From Gentiana macrophylla (lineage: Eukaryota > Streptophyta > Magnoliopsida > Gentianales > Gentianaceae), in contig JAOBSW010000664.1 in NCBI GenBank assembly GCA_026214975.1, positions 41,013-105,012 of the forward strand: DNA of 64,000 bases, read 5' to 3'. The notes under the pieces were generated by a model. That model searched no databases. It saw only the letters and a list, made by a program, of their open reading frames with translations, and was not told the origin of the DNA. Positions within the stretch are counted from its first letter, which is position 1. Every line of letters starts with the position of its first letter. Positions 1 to 10,715 of the stretch are shown piece by piece. The position numbers were made by a program, and so were the translations under genes.

Positions 1-788
1 AGCATGTATATTCTCGGACGTCGAATCCTAATAATATTAATTTAGTTCATGTTGGACTTTATTAAAACGATATGTGAATTAATTATTTAGTGGACTATTA
101 AATTAGTTGGGCTAAATAATTAAATATGTGGAAAAGACATTTTCCATAATCTTGGCCCAAAATTATTGTGTAGTGGCAAAATTAATATTGACTAGGTCAA
201 TATTTGAAAGTGGCGCCCCATGTGTTTTTTTAGCAAGAAATTAGTTTTCTTGTGTATTAAAAAGACATGTGCATAAAATATTTATTAGATAAATATTTAT
301 GGTAATAAATAAAGATAAATATTATTTAGATTTGTTCTAGAATATTATGGAATTATCTTTTATTTATTGGATTTATTTATTTGGAATAATAAAATCCTTG
401 GAGGCTAAGTTTTACTCTTCTATATAAAGAGAGTTCTCCCAAGCCTTAATACACACATAAAATTCGACTATCATCTCTTAGAGAGAAGATAGAAATTTTG
501 GCCAAGTAGAGAAGGGAGAAATCTTGGTGATTTTTCCGGGTAGCATATCGGAGGGGTTCGAGTCGAGAATTCCTTCCACCGGGAATTGCTTGGATCACAC
601 GTACGGAAGATCGTGGTGCTCATCACATCCATTCCAATTCATCCTCCTTGCGGTTCTCCAACTTGGATTTTGAGATCCAAGAGGTATGTTCTACAACTTA
701 CTTGTAGATGTAGATTTAATGTTTTATTACGTATACACATAGATCTAGTTCCTTAAATCGCTTCCGTTGCGATGATATTTTCCTAACA
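1..788 (+). mobile_element. 3' part of an LTR (probably Ty1/copia), cut by the window edge
   Basis: This AT-rich stretch is unlike the 5S units and ends in CCTAACA, with a terminal CA typical of LTRs, exactly where the 5S spacer begins (TTAGTCTTTGGGAGAG). It has a TATA box at 421-428 followed by a leader-like region. The 3' end, with a short sequence around 'gatccaagaggtatgtt', resembles ends of plant copia LTRs. Whether it is a solo LTR or the end of a full element cannot be seen. The expected right-hand target duplication is TTAGT at 789-793. Family assignment is tentative. Confidence 0.6.
421..428 (+). promoter_or_regulatory. TATA box of the left-edge LTR
   Basis: TATATAAA followed by GAGAG and a leader-like stretch. 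Its place about 360 nt before the LTR end fits a U3 promoter. Confidence 0.5.
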
Positions 789-953
789 TTAGTCTTTGGG
801 AGAGAAGGCGTGGGAACCGCACGGACGTTGATGCGACGATGTGCACGCGAAAGAGATTAGCAAAAGCAGTGAAGAAGAAGATTGGAGCGAAAAAAGGAAA
901 AAAGATGAGGCAACGAGTGAAGAAGAAGATAGGAACGAAAAAAGAAAAAAAGC

Positions 954-1069
954 AGGGTGCAACACGAGGACCTCCAGGGGTCACCCATCCTAGTACTACT
1001 CTCGCCCAAGCACGCTTAACTTCGGAGTTCTGATGGGATCCGGTGCATTAGTGCTGGTATGATCGCACC
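954..1069 (-). rRNA. 5S: 5S rRNA gene
   Basis: About 116 nt. One G is missing at the 5' end, and the segment after the C-box reads CCTGGAGGTCC instead of CCTGGGAAGTCC. The rest of the gene, including CCAGCAC and ATCAGAAC, is canonical. Confidence 0.85.
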
Positions 1070-1477
1070 GTTAAGAGGATGCGTTCTTATGTATTTGAGC
1101 ATTGAGAGGCCGCCGACCGCGGGCGAGGGAACGTCGAGTACGACGGCCGGGCACGTTTTTCAAGTTTTTATTATTTTAATTGCGTACTCAATAAGGATAC
1201 GATTACGAATCCGTTTGATCCGAAATTCGGTGTAATTAGCAATTAGATTTCCGTTTTCATTTATCTAGGGGATTATGACGGGATTCGTAGTTTTCATTAG
1301 ATCCGCGCATTAGTCTTTGGGAGAGGAGGTGCGTGGGAACCGCACGGATGTTGATGCGACGATATGCATGTGAAAGAGACGAAAACGAGTGAAGAAGAAG
1401 ATAGGAACGAAAAAAGGAAAAAAGATGAGACGAAAACGAGTGAAGAAGAAGATAGGAATGAAAAAAAAGTAAAAAAT

Positions 1478-1596
1478 AGGGGTTCAACACGAGGACTTCC
1501 CAGGGGTAACCCATCCTAGTACTACTCTCGCCCAAGCACGCTTAACTTCGGAGTTCTGATGGGATCCGGTGCATTAGTGCTGGTATGATCGCACCC
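1478..1596 (-). rRNA. 5S: 5S rRNA gene
   Basis: 119 nt. It has a G-to-A change in the 3' terminal stem (GAACCCC rather than GCACCCC in the sense direction) and GGGTTACC in place of GGGTGACC within the C-box. The gene is otherwise full length. Confidence 0.87.
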
Positions 1597-2007
1597 GTTA
1601 AGAGGATGCGTTCTTATGTATTTGAGCATTGAGAGGCCGCCGACCGCGGGGCGAGGGAACGTCGAGTACGACGGCCGGGCACGTTTTTCAAGTTTTTATT
1701 ATTTTAATTGCGTACTCAATAAGGATACGATTACGAATCCGTTTGATCCGGAAATTCGGTGTAATTAGCAATTAGATTTCCGTTTTCATTTATCTAGGGG
1801 ATTATGACGGGATTCGTAGTTTTCATTGGATCCGGCGCATTAGTGCTGGGAGAGGAGGCGTGTGGGAACCGCACGGACGTTGATGCGACGATATGCACGC
1901 GAAAGAGACGAAAACGAGTGAAGAAGAAGATAGGAACGAAAAAAAGGAAAAAAAATGAGACGAAAACGAGTGAAGAAGAAGATAGGAACGAAAAAAAAGT
2001 AAAAAAG

Positions 2008-2125
2008 AGGGGTGCAACACGAGGACTTCCAGGGGTAACCCATCCTAGTACTACTCTCGCCCAAGCGCACTTAACTTCGGAGTTCTGATGGGATCCGGTG
2101 CATTAGTGCTGGTATGATCGCACCC
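2008..2125 (-). rRNA. 5S: 5S rRNA gene
   Basis: 118 nt. The A-box region reads AAGTGCGCTTGGG rather than AAGCGTGCTTGGG. It shares the GGGTTACC change with the copy at 1478-1596, which suggests a recent common origin of the two units. Confidence 0.87.
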
Positions 2126-2532
2126 GTTAAGAGGATGCGTTCTTATGTATTTGAGCATTGAGAGGCCGCCGACCGCGGGGCGAGGGAACGTCGAGTACGA
2201 CGGCCGGGCACGTTTTTCAAGTTTTTATTATTTTAATTGCGTACTCAATAAGGATACGATTACGAATCCGTTTGATCCGGAAATTCGATGTAATTAGCAA
2301 TTAGATTTCCTTTTCATTTATCTAGGGGATTATGACGGGATTTGTATTTTCATTGGATTCGGCGCATTAGTCTTTGGGAGAGGAGCGCGTGGGAACCGAC
2401 GGACGTTGATGCGACGATATGCACGCGAAAGAGACGAAAACGAGTGAAGAAGAAGATAGGAACGAAAAAAGGAAAAAAGATTAGACGAAAACGAGTGAAG
2501 AAGAAGATAAGAACGAAAAAAAAGTAAAAAGA

Positions 2533-2597
2533 TGGGTGCAACACGAAGACTTCCCAGGGGTCACCCATCCTAGTACTACTCTCGCCCAAGCACGCTT
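2533..2597 (-). pseudogene. 5S rRNA gene truncated at the array inversion
   Basis: Only the 3' half of the gene remains, from about position 56 to the end. It includes part of the A-box and the whole C-box. At CACGCTT the sequence jumps to plus-orientation spacer (TTCTTCACTCG). The 5' half and the start site are missing. Confidence 0.88.
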
Positions 2598-2604
2598 TTC
2601 TTCA
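2590..2604. other. Orientation switch in the 5S array
   Basis: Minus-strand 5S sequence ends in CACGCTT and is followed at once by TTCTTCACTCG from the plus-strand spacer. The two sides share a few bases (CTT), so the join cannot be placed to the base. Genes on the two sides are divergently oriented. Confidence 0.85.
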
Positions 2605-2801
2605 CTCGTTTTCATCTCTTTCACGTGCATATCATCGCATCAACGTCCGTATGGTTCCCACGCGCCTCCTCTCCTCGCACTAATGCGCGGATCCAATGAA
2701 AACTACGAATCCCGTCATAATCCCTAGATAAATGAAAACGGAAATCTAATTGCTAATTACACGAATTTCGGATCAAACGGATACGTAATCGTATCCTTAT
2801 T

Positions 2802-2818
2802 GAGTACGGATTCGCACC
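2802..2818 (+). pseudogene. 5S-less unit: gene deleted, junction 1
   Basis: The spacer GAGTACG is joined directly to GATTCGCACC, a remnant of the 5S 3' end, followed by the usual downstream T-rich spacer. Everything from the second half of the spacer to about the last 8 nt of the gene is missing. The same join recurs at 4688 and 39909. Confidence 0.8.
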
Positions 2819-3219
2819 GCACTTTTTACTTTTTTTCGCTCCTACTTCACTCGTTTCGTCTCATCTTTTTTCCTTTTTCGTTCCTATCTTCTTCTTCACT
2901 CGTTTCGTCTCTTTCGGCGTGCATATCGTCGCGCATCATCGTCCGCGGCGGTTCCCCACGCGCCTCTCCCAAAGACTAATGCGCCGGATCCAATGAAAAC
3001 TACGAATCCCGTCATAATCCCCTAGATAAATGAAAACGGAAATCTAATTGCTAATTACACCGAATTTCCGGATCAAACGGATTCGTAATCGTATCCTTAA
3101 TGAGTACGCAATTAAAATAATAAAAACATGAAAAACGTGCCGCCGCCGTCGACTCGGCGTTCCTCGCCGCGGTCGGCGGCCTCTTAATGCTCAAATACAT
3201 AAGAACGCATCCTCTTAAC

Positions 3220-3339
3220 GAGTGCGATCATACCAGCACTAATGCACCGGATCCCATCAGAACTCCGAAGTTAAGCGTGCTTGGGCGAGAGTAGTACTAG
3301 GATGGGTGACCCCCTGGGAAGTCCTCATGTTGCACCCTT
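3220..3339 (+). rRNA. 5S: 5S rRNA gene
   Basis: 120 nt, starting GAGTGCG (G2A). It has a G-to-A change near the 3' end (CTCATGTTGC). The internal A-box and C-box are canonical. The upstream GC and -1 C are present. Confidence 0.92.
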
Positions 3340-3748
3340 ATTTTTTACTTTTTTCGTTCCTATCTTCTTCTTCACTCGTTTTCGTCTCATCTTTTTTCCT
3401 TTTTTCGTTCCTATCTTCTTCTCCACTCATTTTCGTCTCTTTTGCGTGCATATCGTCGCATCAACGTCCGTGCGGTTCCCACGTGCCTCCTCTCCCAGCA
3501 CTAATGCGCCGGATCCAATGAAAAACTATGAATCCCGTCATAATCCTCTAGATAAATAAAAACGGAAATCTAATTGCTAATTCCACCGAATTTAAGGATC
3601 AAACGGATTCGTAATCGTATCCTTATTGAGTACGCAATTAAAATAATAAAAACTTGAAAAACGTGCCCGGCCGTCGTACTCGAAGTTCCCTCGCCCCGTG
3701 GTCGGCGGCCTCTCAATGCTCAAATACATAAGAACGCATCCTCTTAAC

Positions 3749-3868
3749 GGGTGCGATCAAACCAGCACTAATGCACCGGATCCCATCAGAACTCCGAAGT
3801 TAAGCGTGCTTGGGCAAGAGTAGTACTAGGATGGGTGACCCCCTGGGAAGTCCTCGTGTTGCACTCTT
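3749..3868 (+). rRNA. 5S: 5S rRNA gene
   Basis: 120 nt. Changes are GATCAAACC (T to A), TTGGGCAAGAG (G to A) and a 3' end GCACTCTT. The last two changes also mark the copy at 39499, which like this one lies just before a 5S-less unit. Confidence 0.91.
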
Positions 3869-4280
3869 CTTTTTTACTTTTTTTTCGTTCCTATCTTCTT
3901 CTTCACTCGTTTTCGTCTCATCTTTTTTCCTTTTTTCGTTCCTATCTTCTTCTACACTCGTTTTGCGTCTCTTTTCGCGTGCATATCGTCGCATCAACGT
4001 CGTCGCGGTTCCCACGCGCCTCCTCTCCCAAAGACTAATGCTCCGGATCCAATGAAAACTACGAATCCCGTCATAATCCCTAGATAAATGATAATGGAAA
4101 TCTAATTGCTAATTACACCGAATTTCCGGATCAAACGGATTCGTAATCGTATCCTTATTGAGTACGCAATTAAAATAATAAAAACTTGAAAAACGTGCCC
4201 GGCCGTCGTACTCGACGTTCCCTCGCCCCGCGGTCGGCGGCCTCTTAATGCTCAAATACATAAGAACGCATCCTCTTAAC

Positions 4281-4399
4281 GGGTGCGATCATACCAGCAC
4301 TAATGCACCGGATCCCATCAGAACTCTGAAGTTAAGCGTGCTTGGGCGAGAGTAGTACTAGGATGGGTGACCCCTGGGAAGTCCTCGTGTTGCACCCCT
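4281..4399 (+). rRNA. 5S: 5S rRNA gene
   Basis: 119 nt. Canonical except for ACTCTGAAG (C to T) and one C missing from the C-run before CTGGGAAGTCC. Confidence 0.92.
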
Positions 4400-4687
4400 C
4401 TTTTTTACTTTTTTCGTTCCTATCTTCTTCTTCACTCGTTTTCGTCTCATATTTTTTTCCTTTTTTCGTTCCTATCTTCTTCTTCACTCGTTTTCGTCTC
4501 TTTCACGTGCATATCGTCGCATCAACGTCCGTGCGGTTCCCACGTGCCTCCTCTCCCAGCACTAATGCGCCGGATCCAATGAAAACTACGAATCCCGTCA
4601 TAATCCCCTAGATAAATGAAAACGGAAATCTAATTGCTAATTACACCGAATTTCCGGATCAAACGGATTCGTAATCGTATCCTTATT

Positions 4688-4704
4688 GAGTACGGATTCG
4701 CACC
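4688..4704 (+). pseudogene. 5S-less unit: junction 2
   Basis: GAGTACGGATTCGCACC, identical to the join at 2802 and nearly identical to that at 39909. The next gene starts 427 nt downstream, so the unit has lost about 100 nt compared with a normal one. Confidence 0.8.
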
Positions 4705-5114
4705 CTCTTTTTTACTTTTTTTTTCGTTCCTATCTTCTTCTTCACTCGTTTTCGTCTAATCTTTTTTTCCTTTTTTCGTTCCTATCTTCTTCTTCACTCG
4801 TTTTCGTCTCTTTCGCGTGCATATCGTCGCATCAACGTCCGTCGCGGTTCCCGCGCGCCTCCTCCCAAAGACTAATGCGCCGGATCCAATGAAAACTACG
4901 AATCCCGCCATAATCCTTTAGATAAATGAAAACGGAAATCTAATTGCTAATTACACCGATTTCGGATCAAACGGATTCGTAATCGTATCCTTATTGAGTA
5001 AGCAATTAAAATAATAAAAATTGAAAACGTGCCCGGCCGTCGCGACTCGACGTTCCTCGCTTCGCGGTCGGCGGCCTCTAAATGCCTAAATACATAAGAA
5101 TGCATCCTCTTAAC

Positions 5115-5229
5115 GGGTGCGATCATACCAAACACTAATGCACCGGATCCCATCGAACTCGAAGTTAAGCGTGCTTGGCGAGAGTAGTACTAGGATGGGT
5201 GACCCCTGGAAGTCATCGTGTTGCACCCT
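5115..5229 (+). rRNA. 5S: 5S rRNA gene, altered
   Basis: 115 nt. CCAAACAC replaces CCAGCAC, CATCGAACTCGAAG replaces CATCAGAACTCCGAAG, and G and C runs are shortened. The upstream region reads CTCTAAATGCC rather than CTCAATGCTC, as in the copy at 40333. The changes at CAG are suspect as base-call errors. Confidence 0.78.
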
Positions 5230-5637
5230 CTTTTTACTTTTTTCGCTCCTATTTTCTTCTTCACTCGTTTTCGTCTCATCGTTTTTTTCCTTTTTCGCTC
5301 CAATCTTCTTCTTCACTCGTTTTCGTCTCTTTCGCGTGCATATCGTTGCATCAACGTCCGTGCGGTTCCCACACGCCTCCTCTCCCAGCACTAATGCGTC
5401 GGATCCAATGAAAACTACGAATCCCGTCATAATCCCCTAGATAAATGAAAACGGAAATCTAATTGCTAATTACACCGAATTTCCGGATCAAACGGATTCG
5501 TAATCGTATCCTTATTGAGTACGCAATAAAAATAATAAAAACTCGAAAAACGTGCCCGGCCGTCGTACTCGACGTTCCCTCGCCCCACGGTCGGCGGCCT
5601 CTCAATGCTCAAATACATAAGAACGCATCCTCTTAAC

Positions 5638-5757
5638 GGGTGCGATCATACCAGCACTAATGCACCGGATCTTAACAGAACTCCGAAGTTAAGCGTGCTT
5701 GGGCGAGAGTAGTACTAGGATGGGTGACCCCCTGGGAAGTCCTCTTGTTGCACCCTT
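5638..5757 (+). rRNA. 5S: 5S rRNA gene
   Basis: 120 nt. GGATCTTAAC replaces GGATCCCATC, which also destroys the GGATCC site, and CTCTTGTTGC replaces CTCGTGTTGC. Promoter boxes are intact. Confidence 0.88.
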
Positions 5758-6105
5758 TTTTACTTTTTTCGCTCCTATCTTCTTCTTCACTGCTGCCTCT
5801 TTCGCGTGCATATCGTCGCATCAACGTTCATGCGGTTCCCACGCGCCTCCACTCCCAAAGACTAATGCGCGGATCCAATGAAAACTACGAATCCGGTCAT
5901 AATCCCCTAGATAAATGAAAACGGAAATCTAATTGCTAATTACACCGAATTTCCGGATCAAACGGATTCGTAATCGTATCCTTATTGAGTACGCAATTAA
6001 AATAATAAAACTTGAAAAACGTGCCCGGCCGTCGTACTCGACGTTCCTCGCCCCGCGGTCGGCGGCCTCTCAATGCTCAAATACATAAGAACGCATCCTC
6101 TTAAC

Positions 6106-6209
6106 GGTGCGATCATACCAAAGACTAATGCACCGGATCCCATCAGAACTCCGAAATTAAGCGTGCTTGGGCGAGAGTAGTACAAGGATGGGTGACCCCC
6201 TGGGAAGTC
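6106..6209 (+). pseudogene. 5' part of a 5S rRNA gene split by a retrotransposon
   Basis: 104 nt running to GGGAAGTC, where the element at 6210 begins. The remainder (CTCGTGTTGCACCCC) continues at 16323. It has CCAAAGAC for CCAGCAC and GTACAAGG for GTACTAGG. The A-box, intermediate element and C-box lie upstream of the break, but the terminator is now 10 kb away. Confidence 0.93.
6205..6209 (+). other. Target-site duplication (left), AAGTC
   Basis: AAGTC directly precedes the LTR start TGTTAGG and is repeated at 16318-16322 directly after the LTR end CCAACA. Five base pairs is the usual copia length. Confidence 0.95.
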
Positions 6210-7617
6210 TGTTAGGAACATTTTATTATGTTTTGATGATGGCCATACTAGCTGTTATAGCAAGCCTGAAATAAGTTAGAATTCTCTGTATAAGTCTTTA
6301 CTTAGAGTCTGACATGTTGTATAAGTTGAGTCAGACAAGTATTGTACTAGTTGGTAGGACGGCAAAGTGAAAACAGACATTCGGCAGAGTGAAGCCAGCC
6401 AAGCACCAGCAGAGATACAGAGAAGGGATTATGATCTGACTTATAACCAAGGAAGTCTGTGATGACCTTGGATAAGTCTAAGTTATGTTTCAAGTGATAA
6501 AACTCAATATTCCAATATGGTGTACACTGATCCCACCCAAATCAAGGATCAGTGAAGTATAAAGATTCTCCGAAACTAAAGCAAAGAAGAAAACAGTTGA
6601 ATCGGCCGAGTACATCGATCGCCGGCAAAGAGAAAACAAACGGCGAAGAAAGAACTAACGGCTAAGTCGGAAGGCTCACTCCACCGTTTTTGAGACGGTG
6701 AAGAGACACTTACAAGATCGATTTAATATACATTGAAGATTCAGCAGATCATGCATTAAATGCACAATCATTGAAGGATCAATCAAGGATGGATTTTCTC
6801 GCTATACATTTGAAAGAAGAATCCGATCATCGAAATCAAGGAGAATACAATTAAGGGGAATCAAGGATAAAATCAAGGATTATTCCTCATTAATATAGCC
6901 AACGGACGGAATTTCAAAATCAAGGCTATTCAAGGCTATAAATAGAAGGGATTGATAGAAAAAGAAAACAACGATTGAAAAAGAAGAAAGAAAAGCGAAA
7001 CTCTGTTAATTAGAAAAGCCTTCTCTCTCGAACTTACAAGGATACATCTAGTGATCAACTCAAAAATCGTAACTACAAAGTCATACTCGTAATTGAGATT
7101 GATCAAGCAAGTGCGTGAATCACATTCACATCAAATCAAGCAATCGAATCGAGGCAACCGAGAAGGAGTTGAAGCTGTGATAGTTGTTGAAGGATTTTGA
7201 TCTCAGGAGCAACAAAGGAAGAAGATGAATCATCAAGTTGCTGCAGTCAAGGAGTGATAGTCTTGTAGATTGTGAAGCTTGGGAAGCCAAGGACAATCAC
7301 TGCTTGTTGTATCTGTGAAAACAATAGTGAATTCCTCCGATCATCACAGGAGAAGAGTGGATTAAGGGATTACACCACCCCGAACCACTATAAGCCTTGT
7401 GTCAATTTAATTTCGCAATTTAATTTACAGCACTTATTTAATTTGCCTACATCATAACACATATATCGTGATTGTCTAAACTGATTTGAAAACAACATAG
7501 TAAGAAGGGACTTATCCATTGCCCAAAAGCTTTTAAAACACAAGAAAAGTTTTGAAACTCCACTATAGTCATTCACCCCCCTCTCGACTATAGTTTCACC
7601 CTTCTCTGGGACCAACA
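6210..7617 (+). repeat. 5' LTR of element 1
   Basis: Begins TGTTAGGAAC and ends GGGACCAACA. TATAAATA lies at 6937-6944. It aligns throughout with 14855-16317. The differences are mostly at CAG/CTG positions plus one 35-bp block found only in the 3' LTR. Confidence 0.94.
6937..6944 (+). promoter_or_regulatory. TATA box of the 5' LTR, element 1
   Basis: TATAAATA after AAGGC, conserved in the 3' LTR at 15589-15596. It lies about 680 nt before the LTR end, implying a long R-U5. Confidence 0.7.
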
Positions 7618-7618
7618 A

Positions 7619-7632
7619 TTGGTAGCAGAGCG
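7619..7632 (+). promoter_or_regulatory. Primer-binding site, element 1
   Basis: TTGGTAGCAGAGC starts two bases after the LTR. It resembles the complement of the initiator-Met tRNA 3' end (TGGTATCAGAGC) with one mismatch. The matching position in element 2 reads TGGTATCGGAGC. Confidence 0.8.
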
Positions 7633-7753
7633 GTGTTCCTAGTATCGTAAACTGCTCATATCTAATTTACGTAACAAGGAGATCACATATTTTCAAAGTA
7701 GTTTTCAAATCAAGTTTTTCATTCACCGCCATTTTTTCTTCAAATTGCAATTG

Positions 7754-8765
7754 ATGGATTCCTCAAACTTCTTGTCAAAAGTACTGTTTTCAATGTTAAT
7801 AATTTCGATGAATATAAAATAAGAATGTTATCTCATCTTGCAAAGAACTCATGAGGAGATCTTTGGATGTAATCAATGATGGCTCAATCATGATCACTCT
7901 TGTGGTAGGCACAGGAGCGAGATCAAGGAAAGGAGATAGACAAACCCAAGAAAGATTGGACGAAAGATGACAGGAGAAGAGCAAACCTAGACTTTGTAGC
8001 AAAAGATATGATCTTAAAGACTCTAGACAAACAACATGTTCATGAGAATCAAAGGCGCAAAACAAAGAAAGGAGATGTGGGACAAACTATCATTGATAAA
8101 TGAAGGATCTCAAGTCATTAAAGAAAACAAATTATCTGTTGCAAAAGCAAATTTGAGAACTTTAAATTGAAGACTAGTGAATCCATTGATCAAATGGACA
8201 ATGATTCTCAAGCATCATCGCTGAACTCGCAAATGACTTGGACACACATATCCACAAAAAGAAGTATGCTTGAAGATCCCGAGAGGACTACGAAAGATGG
8301 AAGATCATAACATCGAGAATCGGAGGAACAACAAATCTTGCTAGCATCGACACTCGACACCGATGTCCCAATTGAAAGCTCATGAATTCGAATTGAACGG
8401 TGAAGATGGTGGTCCGCAGAGACACACAAAATTATCGCATTATTGCACTCAAAGAAAGTAACTTTGCCGAATGCATCAGAAAGAGACACAAGAACTAAAA
8501 GAACATGTAGCTTTATTAGTTAAACGCGTTTTGTGAGTTTAAAAAGAAGCCATTCAAGGGAAATTCAACATCAAACAAAAAGTCAAGCTCAAACAGAGAG
8601 ACATGAAGAAGAAAGATGATGAATACAGATGCTTCAACTGCAATAAGAGAGGTCACTTCAAGGTGATTGTCCTCAAGAAAATGACAAAGATGATGAAAAG
8701 AAGAAATTCAAAGCATCCAAAAGAGAAAGGGCAAGAAGGCACTTAAGGCGTAATCCAAGAGTGAA
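7754..8765 (+). pseudogene. gag: gag of element 1, frameshifted
   Basis: ATG at 7754 opens a copia-type capsid (MDSSNFLSK...). The frame breaks within the first 20 codons and several times after, but the readable stretches follow in order. A zinc knuckle of C-X2-C-X4-H-X4-C form lies at 8630-8670 (CFNCNKRGHFK then DC). One base is missing between its His and last Cys, so it spans two frames. Packaging of the RNA would be its role. The breaks could be decay or base-call errors. Confidence 0.75.
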
Positions 8766-8865
8766 AAGCATGAAGAATCATCGATAATGACTTAGATGAT
8801 AGTGATGAAGAAGACATTTCGAGAAAATGAAAAGGCATGCCTATGCCTCATGACCAAAGAATTGG

Positions 8866-9207
8866 ATGAAGACAAAAGTGATAGTTCAGATAATCGAGGA
8901 AACAAGCCTATGTTTAATGGCAAAAGAATCGGATGAAATCGAGGTAACATCTAGTTCTGTTTCTTCATCTAATGCATTCACATCTAACACCGCACAATCC
9001 TCTAGTCTACCATTAGATACAGCAGACCTAGTCCAAAATCTCATGATTAAATTTGATGAAATTGAAAAGAATCACGAAATTCCGGAAAAGGAATGCAAGG
9101 ATCTAAGAAAAGAGAATAAGAGGTTAAAGAAAGAACTGGATAAAACAAGAGAATTTGAATTAACTAGTAAGGAGATCTACTTAAATGATCAACAAAAAAG
9201 CAGATGA
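8866..9207 (+). pseudogene. gag-pol linker ORF of element 1
   Basis: A 113-codon open stretch, in the position of the gag C-terminal/linker region of Sirevirus-type elements. It contains a Ser-rich segment (about residues 29-50) and a Lys/Glu-rich segment (about 65-105) with coiled-coil character. The downstream DSG-type protease expected in copia elements is not found before the integrase remnant. Confidence 0.5.
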
Positions 9208-9659
9208 CCATACATCCTGTTACCAACAGATCGATTAAGAAGAACTCCTCACCAAAGAAAGGTAATCACCGCACCACTAAAAGCACCAGCATACAAACCC
9301 TCAAAAAGGTTTGGATCCAGATCTGGTCTTGGCTATAACAGTCAGGATGAATGTAGGGATAATAGTCAACACAATTCTAAATTGAGGACCACTAATGGAC
9401 CAAAATTTAGAAAAGGATGCACCATGTCTCCAACAGATCATCCTGTTCAGTGAAGTCAAAACCCCTTTCAAAGAGAGTGAAACAATGCAGACTAAATCCT
9501 CATTCCAATCATACAAAAACAACAAAACCATCCTGAAAAGTAAAGCGCAGACTTTTTTCCTCAGAGGATGATTGGAATGTCACACCTCCAAAATACAAGA
9601 GGAAACCATTCCACAAAATGCATCATGTGATTAAGAAAATCAATCTAGCTATGTTCAGA

Positions 9660-10110
9660 TAGAGGCAATGAATTTCTAAATGAAATTATCGTAACCTATT
9701 GTGAAGAAAATGGAGTACTACATCAATTATCTATGTGGTGGATCGAGAACAACCAAGCGAAAAACATGTCTACTTGAACTCCACAACAAATTGGTGTAGA
9801 AGAAAAGAAACAGAACTCTCAAAGAAGCGGTCGAACAATGATTTTGAAGCATGCTTGCAAAAGAGATTTTGGGTCCGAGAAGCAAAGAAAGACAAAGATG
9901 CCATACACAAAGCAGATCAATCATCAACAAACATCATGGAAAAACTCCATATGAATTATGGAATGGTAGAAAACCCAATATCTCATATTTTCATATGTTT
10001 GGATCAAAATGTTTTGTCTTGAACAGAATCATCTGCATACCTTTGATGAGAAGGTCGATGAAGCAATCTTCATGGGATACTCAGACACCAAAGAAAGCAT
10101 TGAGTACTAA
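9660..10110 (+). pseudogene. Integrase remnant of element 1
   Basis: The readable stretches match the second half of a copia integrase: the part around the core glutamate region (RNRTLKEA-like, near 9805-9830) and the conserved segment KTPYELWNGRKPNISYFH at about 9942-9995. The N-terminal zinc-binding region and the first catalytic Asp are absent. From the zinc knuckle to this point is about 1.2 kb shorter than in element 2. Frames change several times. Confidence 0.7.
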
Positions 10111-10715
10111 ATAAAAGAACATTGGTGATTGAAGAATCAATACATGTGGTTTTGATGAACCATATACAAATGGTGAAGATCTTCAAGACCAAGAAGAGAA
10201 AGCTGCACATAGGCAAATCTATACAAGTGCAACCATACCCGGCTACTATCCCGAATCATCTTTTGAAAATCAAGAGGAGACACATATCAATACAACAGAG
10301 AAGCACTGAATTGAAGTTCATGCTCAAGATGAAGGTATGGAAGCACCAAGTGAAGATCAACTTCAACAGACCTAAATTGGCTTAGAGACCATCACGAAGA
10401 ACAAGTCATTGGAGATATTCACACGAGTCGAACAAGAAGACAACTCTGGAGCACATGCTAACTTGCTTTCTATCACAAGTGGAACCCAAGACCATAGATG
10501 ATGCAATCCAAGATGCAGATTGGATCACAAACCATGCAAGAAGAACTAAATGAATTTAAAAGAAATGAAGTGCGGGAACTTGTTGACAGACACAAATGGC
10601 CAACATCATTGGTGCAAAATGGGTATTCAGAACAAGATGGATGAGCAAGGAATCGTTGTCGTAAACAAAGCAAGACTAGTTGCAAAAGGATATTCCCAAA
10701 GTCAAGGAATAGATT

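Larger units (their letters stand above)
789..2597 (-). repeat. Inverted 5S rDNA tandem array segment (minus strand)
   Basis: Three complete 5S units and one truncated unit read on the minus strand. The 5' ends of the genes are at 1069, 1596 and 2125, giving 527- and 529-bp periods. The spacer, read on this strand, has the A-rich, GAAGAAGAAG-containing complement of the pyrimidine-rich spacer seen elsewhere. The segment is bounded on the left by the LTR and on the right by an orientation switch near 2597. Confidence 0.93.
2598..6209 (+). repeat. 5S rDNA tandem array, plus strand, segment 1
   Basis: Six 5S genes (the last one split by a retrotransposon) and two 5S-less units, with starts at 3220, 3749, 4281, 5115, 5638 and 6106. 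The spacer of about 405 bp contains T-runs, two copies of a 40-bp pyrimidine-rich repeat, a 5S-like fragment (CCAGCACTAATGCG...), an AT-rich middle and a GC-rich stretch (TCGCCCCGCGGTCGGCGG) shortly before the next gene. Confidence 0.94.

Noticed and set aside
4026..6125. Gene conversion between 5S genes and the spacer relic, suggested by the shared AAAGAC variant
   Set aside because: The same CCAG to CCAAAG change occurs in an unrelated LTR, so a context-dependent base-call or local mutational effect explains it better.
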